From Planctomycetaceae bacterium (lineage in GTDB: Bacteria; Planctomycetota; Planctomycetia; Planctomycetales; Planctomycetaceae): 32,851 nucleotides of DNA. Positions 27,240 through 32,851 of the stretch are shown here, one piece after another (the first letter of the stretch is position 1; each line of letters begins with the position of its first letter). The notes under the pieces are model-generated. The model made no database searches. It saw only the letters and a program-made list of their open reading frames with translations, and was not told where the DNA came from. Made by a program: the position numbers and the translations under genes. The stretch is from positions 1 through 32,851 of the forward strand of contig JANQSH010000169.1 in assembly GCA_028284145.1 (NCBI GenBank). The letters run 5' to 3'.

Positions 27240-27285
27240 GCCCGGAGTGAGGTGAAATCGCAACCTCAACCCGGGCGTTCTTTTT
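27240..27285. terminator. Bidirectional intrinsic terminator
   Basis: A strong hairpin is formed by GCCCGG/CCGGGC and TGAGGT/ACCTCA, with a 2-by-2 internal mismatch between the stems. It is followed on the + strand by GTTCTTTTT and preceded by AAAAGAAAAA, so it has U-tracts in both directions. It separates two convergent genes (26780-27073 and 27303-27542). Confidence 0.85.
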
Positions 27286-27302
27286 AACCAGCCGATGGGA
27301 GA

Positions 27303-27542
27303 TCAGATTTGCCGATATCCCAGCTCGTACATCACGTCGTAGAGTTCCTCAAATGTGATGAACCTGCGGCGGTGCGTCAATTTGTACTGATCAACCGCTT
27401 CTGCGAGTTCAGTCACTTCAGGTCGCATTGTGGAACGCGAATCGGCGAACTGACGTCGTTCGCGACCCGCATTCTGCTGGGCATTGTCCGGACTGCGACG
27501 GTCGACGAATTCGACGGCCTTTAGTTGGGTGGCTTGTTCCAT
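27303..27542 (-). CDS. Conserved small protein of unknown function
   Basis: The 79-residue protein has a charged, probably flexible N-terminal half and a C-terminal helical motif (THRRRFITFEELYDVMYELGYRQI). A strong AAAGGAG ribosome binding site precedes the ATG. The pattern EELYDVMYELGYRQI recurs in small planctomycete proteins as I recall, without known function. The gene converges on the terminator at 27240-27285. Confidence 0.7.
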   Translation of the reverse strand: MEQATQLKAVEFVDRRSPDNAQQNAGRERRQFADSRSTMRPEVTELAEAVDQYKLTHRRRFITFEELYDVMYELGYRQI

Positions 27543-27652
27543 TAGAATGCTCCTTTGAGATTAAGACATTCCAAAGGTAGTTCAGGAATCGATACCCAAC
27601 GTCATCTCTTGACAGAATTTGCCCAGTTTTCCTTTCCGATGGTAGCGCTGAA

Positions 27653-27766
27653 ATGGAGTATGTGGTTTATACGGTTTTTGATGACACATCACTGCCGCCC
27701 ATTCCCGGCAACATCAGCATTTTGTCGCGTGATATCGAGACGTTCTTAACGCCTCGATTACGATAG
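27653..27766 (+). CDS. Short reading frame or gene remnant ending in repeat copy 8
   Basis: A 37-codon frame from ATG at 27653 reads EYVVYTVFDDTSLPPIPGN then ISILSRDIETFLTPRLR. It has protein-like composition, and the frame is open upstream to 27581. It ends at TAG 27764-27766, which is the left boundary of repeat copy 8. It may be a small gene or the remnant of a longer one; I do not recognise it and see no clear ribosome binding site. Confidence 0.35.
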   Translation: MEYVVYTVFDDTSLPPIPGNISILSRDIETFLTPRLR

Positions 27767-27867
27767 AGCCGCTTACCTTCTGATATGACGCCTGTGGCTC
27801 GTGGGAACCTGTATTTGCAAGCCGAACAATGATCTTCGCGCCACAGAAGAGAGCGTAATACGCTCTA
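27764..27867 (+). repeat. Interspersed palindromic repeat, copy 8
   Basis: Full-length copy: TAGAGCCGCTTACCTTCTG at the left, GGCTCGTGGGAACCTG then TATTTGCAAGCC in the centre, and CGCCACAGAAGAGAGCG then TAATACGCTCTA at the right. TA is present at both ends. It lies 61 bp upstream of gpsA. Confidence 0.88.
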
Positions 27868-27928
27868 ACCGGGCTACTGCCTGAAAATATCAACATTGAA
27901 CTGACATTCCTACCGGATACTCGACAAC

Positions 27929-28918
27929 ATGAAAATCACGGTTATTGGTGGCGGTGCAATGGCCACCGCCTGTGCTGTTCTGCTGGCCGAACATGAAGGA
28001 CAAGACGTCTCGCTCTGGGCTCGCAATCCGCAACATGCGGCTGACATGACGCAGAACCGTGAAAACCGCCGCCTGTTACCCGACGTCACCATTCCGGATG
28101 AGATCGAAATTACCAGCGATCTCGAAAGGGCCGTGCACGATGCTGACTTCCTGGTCATTGCGATCCCCACAAAGTATCTGCGCGAAGCGTTAACTCCCAT
28201 GGCTGCCACACTCAATAGCAATCGGCCAGTTGTCAGTGTGGTGAAGGGGCTGGAAAACGACACCTTCATGCGTCCCAGCGAAATCATTGCCGATGTACTT
28301 GGACATCGGGCGATTGTTGCTTTGGGTGGACCAAGCCACGCTGAAGAAATTGCGCGTCGTCTGCCGGCAAGTGTGGTAGCCGCCAGTGGTGATATCGTGC
28401 TGGCCAGACAGGTGCAGGAAATGTTCAACACCGACCGGTTCCGGGTCTACACGAATCCCGATATCATCGGTGTCGAACTCGCCGGGGCGCTCAAGAATGT
28501 GATTGCCATCGCCGCCGGAACGTGTGATGGATTGGGCTATGGCGACAATGCGAAGAGCGCCCTGATGACCCGTGGCCTGGTGGAGATGACACGGTTCGGA
28601 AAAAAATTGGGAGCCGAGGAAAAGACTTTCGCAGGCCTGGCCGGAATGGGCGATTTGATCACAACCTGCAGCAGTCCCTACGGCCGCAACAGAAAAGTCG
28701 GCGAGCGTCTGGGAAAGGGCGAAACGCTGCAGGAAATTCTCGACAGTATGGATGCCGTAGCTGAGGGCGTTTCAACGACCAGAAGCGTGTTTGAACTGGG
28801 CGAGAAAAAGGACATTGAAATGCCGATCACGCATCAGGTGTATCAGGTTCTCTTTGAAGGGAAGTCGCCCGCCGAAGCGACCAACTCTTTGATGATCCGT
28901 CCACCCAAACGGGAGTAA
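27929..28918 (+). CDS. gpsA: Glycerol-3-phosphate dehydrogenase [NAD(P)+]
   Basis: GpsA reduces dihydroxyacetone phosphate to sn-glycerol 3-phosphate for membrane lipid synthesis in the cytoplasm. The 329-residue length is standard. The dinucleotide-binding motif is GGGAMATACA near the N-terminus, then the conserved GGPSHAEEI block, the catalytic lysine region ELAGALKNVIAIAAG and GLAGMGDLITTC. It is expressed alone here: repeat copy 8 lies upstream, and a tRNA gene on the other strand lies downstream. Confidence 0.96.
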   Translation: MKITVIGGGAMATACAVLLAEHEGQDVSLWARNPQHAADMTQNRENRRLLPDVTIPDEIEITSDLERAVHDADFLVIAIPTKYLREALTPMAATLNSNRPVVSVVKGLENDTFMRPSEIIADVLGHRAIVALGGPSHAEEIARRLPASVVAASGDIVLARQVQEMFNTDRFRVYTNPDIIGVELAGALKNVIAIAAGTCDGLGYGDNAKSALMTRGLVEMTRFGKKLGAEEKTFAGLAGMGDLITTCSSPYGRNRKVGERLGKGETLQEILDSMDAVAEGVSTTRSVFELGEKKDIEMPITHQVYQVLFEGKSPAEATNSLMIRPPKRE

Positions 28919-29140
28919 CGTCTTCTCCGGCCCTTCTTTTCCAGCCGACACATGACACGCAGCGCATCGCGAATGACAATGACTCTGTGAAGATGGTTCA
29001 TCGTGAAGATGGTTCATCAACTTTGATCGGGCAGCATGAAACACCGTTGACCACGTGTGTTTGTCGGTGGGATTGCTCTTTGTCGACAGGATTGCTCGGA
29101 GAACGATGACAACCGGTATCGCGGCGGAGAAGAAGAAGAG

Positions 29141-29215
29141 TGGACGATACTGGACTCGAACCAGTGACCTCCACGATGTCAACGTGGCGCTCTAACCAGA
29201 CTGAGCTAATCGTCC
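29141..29215 (-). tRNA. tRNA-Val (anticodon GAC)
   Basis: On the minus strand the acceptor stem GGACGAT pairs perfectly with ATCGTCC. The D arm has GCTC/GAGC, the anticodon stem CCACG/CGTGG encloses TTGACAT (anticodon GAC), and the T arm ACTGG/CCAGT encloses TTCGAGT. The discriminator is A and no CCA is encoded. Confidence 0.95.
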
Positions 29216-29419
29216 CAAAACAGGCATCACAGTGGGAGCCGAATTGACCGGCTGCTCAAAGATCAACATGCTGGCGAACCTGCACGTTACACTGTGCGTC
29301 TCAAGAAATGCAAAATAGGGGGTCGCTTCACAAAGGTCAAGGTATCCCGTGGCTGTTCGACGATGGTTGATGCAATTCGGTCCGATTTTGCCGACCACAG
29401 GCTGGCCGTTTGCCCAAAG

Positions 29420-29449
29420 TTGACGCTCTTTCAGTATTTGCGATATAAG
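29420..29449 (+). promoter_or_regulatory. Candidate promoter for thrS
   Basis: TTGACG (29420-29425) and TATAAG (29444-29449) are separated by 18 bp, each one mismatch from consensus. The leader of about 100 bp contains a GGCCGG/CCGGCC hairpin (29466-29495). I see no T-box elements. Confidence 0.5.
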
Positions 29450-29558
29450 AGCGCCAAACCTCGCAGGCCGGTTAGCGGCTTGCTGCACCCCGGCCGATTC
29501 CAGCATGGGACCTCTCGTCGCGGTGACATGCAGGATGGACGAAAAGGGAATTCTCGAA

Positions 29559-31742
29559 ATGATTGATGTGCAACTCCCCGATGGGAATACCGTACAGGTT
29601 GAAGATTCGGCGACCGCAATCGATGTCGCAGCGGGAATTGGCGAACGACTGGCTCAGGCAACCGTTGCGGCCAAAATCGATGGCCAGATAGTCGATACCA
29701 TGCGACCCCTGGCGGAACTGACTGACCTTCGGCCGGTCCCTTTGACGCTGCTCACCACGCGCGATGCAGAAGCCCTCGGCGTGTTGCGGCATTCGTGTGC
29801 CCACGTAATGGCCCGCGCGGTGATGCGGCTCTACGATGGTGTCAGCCTCGCTTTTGGCCCGACCGTCGGCAATGGTTACTATTACGACTTCGATCTTCCC
29901 GTGCCGATCAGCGAAGATGACTTTCCGCAGATCGAAGTGGAAATGAAAAAGATCATCAAGGAAGCTGAGCCATTCGAGCGGTTTGTCCTGTCACGCGATG
30001 AAGCCCGCAAATTGTGCGATGACCTGAAGCAGGATCTGAAGGTTGAACATATTGAAACGGGTCTGGCGGAACACGACACCGTCAGTTTTTATCGGCAGGG
30101 TGAATTCGTCGATCTCTGTCGCGGACCGCACATCCCGCATGCCGGGCGGATCAAATCGTTCAAGCTGCTTTCTGTTGCCGGTTCGTATTGGAAAGGGGAC
30201 GCCAATAATCAGCAACTGCAACGATTGTATGGGACGGCTTTCTTTGACAGGAAGCAACTGAAGGCTCATCTGGCAGCGCTCGAAGAAGCGAAGAAACGCG
30301 ATCACCGTGTGCTGGGCAAACAGTTGAAACTGTTTGACATCGACCAGCAGGTGGGACAGGGGCTGATTTTGTGGAAACCGAAGGGGACCACCATTCGAGC
30401 CGTGCTGGAAGACTTTCTGCGCGGCGAATTGCAGAAGCGCGGTTACGATCTTGTGACCACACCGCACATCGGCAAGGTCGATCTTTACCAGATCAGCGGC
30501 CACTTTCCTTACTACCGCGAATCTCAGTTCACTCCGATTTATGGACACGATGCCGGCCAACTGGTTGATGTCTGGATCGGTCGACTGGAGCGGGATGAAA
30601 TCAGCGAGGCGGATGAAAAGACCTTCCTCGACGCGGCAAAAGTTCTCGGTTTTGATGCCGATGATTTCAACGTCAACACTTCAAAAGGAGAGAAAATTGC
30701 TGCGTTACGAGAGTGGGAAAACGAACATGAGCGGTATCTGCTCAAGCCGATGAATTGCCCGCATCATGTGAAAATCTACGCCAGCGAGCAGCGGAGTTAT
30801 CGTGACCTGCCGATTCGCCTCGCGGAATTCGGCACTGTTTATCGCCATGAAAAATCGGGCGAACTGAATGGTATGACGCGCGTGCGTGGCTTCACACAGG
30901 ATGATGCACACCTCTTCTGCACGCCGGATCAGGTGAAGCAGGAATTCCGCGATACGGTCGAACTGGTGCAGATGGTTTTCGAGACTTTTGGTTTCGAGGA
31001 CGTTTCCATTCGGTTATCGCTGCGCGATCCGAATTCCGATAAGTATGTCGGCAAACCAGAACTATGGGATCGCGCCGAGAATGAATTGCGCGAAGTGCTG
31101 ACCGAAATGGAAATCCCTTTTGAAGAGGAATTGGGCGAAGCAGCGTTTTACGGCCCGAAGGTCGACTTTGTCATTCGCGATGTCATTGGCCGACCGTGGC
31201 AGTTGGGGACTGTGCAACTCGATTACAACCTGCCGGAACGTTTTGAACTGGAATACATCGGTGCGGACAACAACACACACCGACCAGTGATGATTCACCG
31301 CGCTCCGTTTGGCAGCATGGAACGTTTCATGGGAATTCTGATTGAGCATTTCGCCGGGGCGTTTCCGCTCTGGCTGGCACCGGAACAGGTTCGTGTGCTG
31401 CCGGTGAGCGAAAAATCCAACGATTATGCAGTTGATGTCGAACGGCAATTCCGGGCAGCCGGTTTCCGAGTGCAAACTGATTTACAAAGCGCGAAGGTTC
31501 AAGCGAAGATCCGCGACGCGCAACTGGAATTGATTCCCTATATGCTGGTGGTCGGTCCCAGGGAAGCAGAAGAAGGAAAGATTGCATTGCGGGACCGCAT
31601 TGATGGGGATATCGGAGCAATGCCCATTGCCGAGGCGACTGAACGATTGCAGAAAGAAGTTGATGACCGCACGATCCGCCAGGTTGTGAAATCGGACTTC
31701 GCCGGCCTGGAAGCAGATGACGGCGAACAGCACGAGTATTGA
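29559..31742 (+). CDS. thrS: Threonyl-tRNA synthetase
   Basis: ThrS charges tRNA-Thr and edits mis-charged serine. With the ATG at 29559 (preceded by AAAGGG) it has 727 residues; the open frame begins at 29505. Domains in order are TGS (about 1-65); editing domain with H78 and H82 (HSCAH) and the C-R-G-P-H block near 187-191; catalytic core with MNCPHH (C400, the likely zinc ligand), [16 protein letters not shown] and the motif-3 region [18 protein letters not shown]; and a C-terminal anticodon-binding domain. About 55-60 extra residues lie between YRESQF and YLLKPMNC (roughly 327-390), which explains the length above the usual 640. Confidence 0.96.
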   Translation: MIDVQLPDGNTVQVEDSATAIDVAAGIGERLAQATVAAKIDGQIVDTMRPLAELTDLRPVPLTLLTTRDAEALGVLRHSCAHVMARAVMRLYDGVSLAFGPTVGNGYYYDFDLPVPISEDDFPQIEVEMKKIIKEAEPFERFVLSRDEARKLCDDLKQDLKVEHIETGLAEHDTVSFYRQGEFVDLCRGPHIPHAGRIKSFKLLSVAGSYWKGDANNQQLQRLYGTAFFDRKQLKAHLAALEEAKKRDHRVLGKQLKLFDIDQQVGQGLILWKPKGTTIRAVLEDFLRGELQKRGYDLVTTPHIGKVDLYQISGHFPYYRESQFTPIYGHDAGQLVDVWIGRLERDEISEADEKTFLDAAKVLGFDADDFNVNTSKGEKIAALREWENEHERYLLKPMNCPHHVKIYASEQRSYRDLPIRLAEFGTVYRHEKSGELNGMTRVRGFTQDDAHLFCTPDQVKQEFRDTVELVQMVFETFGFEDVSIRLSLRDPNSDKYVGKPELWDRAENELREVLTEMEIPFEEELGEAAFYGPKVDFVIRDVIGRPWQLGTVQLDYNLPERFELEYIGADNNTHRPVMIHRAPFGSMERFMGILIEHFAGAFPLWLAPEQVRVLPVSEKSNDYAVDVERQFRAAGFRVQTDLQSAKVQAKIRDAQLELIPYMLVVGPREAEEGKIALRDRIDGDIGAMPIAEATERLQKEVDDRTIRQVVKSDFAGLEADDGEQHEY

Positions 31743-31791
31743 CGGTCAGAGGGGTGGTTGGAGTTTTGCAATTCCAATATCATTCCATTCC

Positions 31792-31836
31792 GTTGTCGCT
31801 CCTTGCAACTTCATCAAACCCAACTTTCAGTCTTGA
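31792..31836 (+). repeat. 45-bp dispersed repeat, copy B
   Basis: Identical to the reverse complement of 25614-25658 at 43 of 45 positions. It ends 15 bp before the mutM start codon, so it could hold part of its promoter or leader. No ordinary -10 or ribosome binding site stands out within it. Confidence 0.85.
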
Positions 31837-31851
31837 TAGTCCAGTAGCACT

Positions 31852-32697
31852 GTGCCTGAACTTCCGGAAGTCGAAACAATGGTACGCGGGATTCGCCCCG
31901 CGATTTTGGGACGCACGATCGCCAACGTGCGAAAGTGCCGATGTCGCTGTAAGCCTCTTCAGATCCTGCCGACGTTCTCGCGGCTGTCAAGATTATCAAA
32001 GGGGCAGTCGATTGTTGATGTCCGCCGGTTCGCCAAGCGAATTGTACTGGAATACTCCTCCGGAGATTACTGTGTCATTGAACCTCGGATGACTGGTCTG
32101 ATGCTGCTGGCTGATCCGCCCGATGTCGAACATTTGCGAATTGAGTGGAATCTGAGCGTTGATGACGAACAGACGTCGTTGTGGTTCTGGGACCGGCGGG
32201 GGTTGGGAACGATCACGCTCTGGCATCGGGATGAGTTCGAGACAACCTTCTACAATGGACGATTTGGAACGGACGCTCTGGCAATGTCGGTTGACGAATG
32301 GTCGGAAAGATGTGCCACAACCTCGCGCGAAATCAAGGTGGCAATGTTGGACCAGACTTTCATCGCGGGAATTGGAAACTTGTATGCCAGTGAGATTCTG
32401 CATGTGGCGAAGATTCATCCTCAAACGCCTGCGAACAGATTGTCTCGGCAACGAATCATCCGTCTGCAACAGGCCACGTTGGATGTTTTACACCTTGCCA
32501 TTCGGTACGAGGGCTCGACATTGGAGGACGGGACCTATCGCAACGCGCTGAATCAGTCTGGACAATTTCAGAATCAGCATCGTGTTTACGCCCGTGCAGG
32601 GGAAAAATGCCCAACATGCGAACGCTCAATTATCCAGCGGATTGTGCAGGCACAGCGTTCGACATTTTTCTGCCGTCGCTGCCAGGCATTACGATAG
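31852..32697 (+). CDS. mutM: Formamidopyrimidine-DNA glycosylase (Fpg/MutM)
   Basis: MutM removes oxidised purines such as 8-oxoguanine and cuts the abasic site. It starts with GTG and reads PELPEVETMVRGI; after removal of the first Met, the N-terminal Pro and the next Glu are the catalytic residues. The 281-residue length is standard. The central helix-two-turn-helix region includes LDQTFIAGIGNLYASEIL, and the C-terminal zinc finger has C253, C256, C274 and C277. The 45-bp repeat copy B lies directly upstream. Confidence 0.96.
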   Translation: MPELPEVETMVRGIRPAILGRTIANVRKCRCRCKPLQILPTFSRLSRLSKGQSIVDVRRFAKRIVLEYSSGDYCVIEPRMTGLMLLADPPDVEHLRIEWNLSVDDEQTSLWFWDRRGLGTITLWHRDEFETTFYNGRFGTDALAMSVDEWSERCATTSREIKVAMLDQTFIAGIGNLYASEILHVAKIHPQTPANRLSRQRIIRLQQATLDVLHLAIRYEGSTLEDGTYRNALNQSGQFQNQHRVYARAGEKCPTCERSIIQRIVQAQRSTFFCRRCQALR

Positions 32698-32828
32698 TGC
32701 TCGCGAGGCGATGTACCTGGTATAGAGCAGTTTCAGTCGTTCCCAATAATGCGGATTGGTATTTGTGAACGCAAGGTCCCTTTGGAAAATGACTTGGCAC
32801 AAAACAGGTCATACCAGGGAGGGAAGCC

Positions 32829-32851
32829 ATGCGTTCACGACAGGATTATAT
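32829..32851 (+). CDS. Start of a gene cut by the window edge
   Basis: An ATG at 32829 preceded by GGGAGGGAAGCC, a strong ribosome binding site, opens a frame (MRSRQDY) that runs off the window. Too little is present to name it. Confidence 0.45.

Noticed and set aside
29216..29558. T-box or other aminoacyl-tRNA-responsive leader before thrS
   Set aside because: No T-box consensus (AGGGUGGNACCGCG-like) is present; only a plain promoter and a small GC hairpin are seen.
32723..32733. Possible ninth copy of the 100-bp repeat (TAGAGCAGTTT)
   Set aside because: Only the first 11 bases match; the following 100 bases show none of the central or right-arm blocks.

Overview
The window reads as a chromosome segment from a planctomycete, probably Planctomycetales. 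This is inferred from protein style, not from a marker gene: a secreted protein built on repeated CDPCG motifs, exported VWA and PPC-repeat proteins, a c-type-heme histidine kinase, two short conserved proteins I associate with this phylum, and an EF-hand of planctomycete type.

Positions 127-16558 are one long flagellar cluster, all on the + strand: fliH, fliI, fliJ, a motE/ylxF-like gene, fliK, flgD, flgE, flbD (swrD), motA, motB, fliL, fliN, fliO, fliP, fliQ, fliR, flhB. The order follows the Bacillus fla/che operon, except that motAB sits between flbD and fliL, and fliM, a cheY and flhA are not where that order would place them. The genes encode the export ATPase complex, hook assembly, stator, switch protein FliN and the export gate. 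FliR carries an inserted EF-hand-like loop.

Positions 16560-19730 look like a decayed mobile island around a tRNA-Pro(GGG) gene. It holds an XRE-type regulator, an excisionase-like HTH gene broken by an in-frame TAA, a truncated DUF4160 fragment, a globin, a polytopic lipoprotein and a short possible tyrosine-recombinase remnant.

Positions 20056-25423 hold two exported proteins that appear to share one VWA domain split between them; the second also has four 119-residue PPC-like repeats. A heme-c sensor histidine kinase follows. Positions 25767-27542 hold the Cys-rich protein and two small conserved proteins that converge on a bidirectional terminator. Positions 27929-32697 are housekeeping: gpsA, tRNA-Val(GAC), thrS and mutM. 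A new gene starts at the right edge.

Eight copies of a roughly 100-bp interspersed imperfect palindrome, which I do not recognise as a named family, lie between genes. Most copies have TA at one or both ends, and four supply the TAG stop codon of the reading frame upstream. A second repeat of 45 bp occurs twice in inverted orientation, once immediately before mutM. These two repeats, the EF-hand in FliR and the split VWA domain are the most unusual features of the window.
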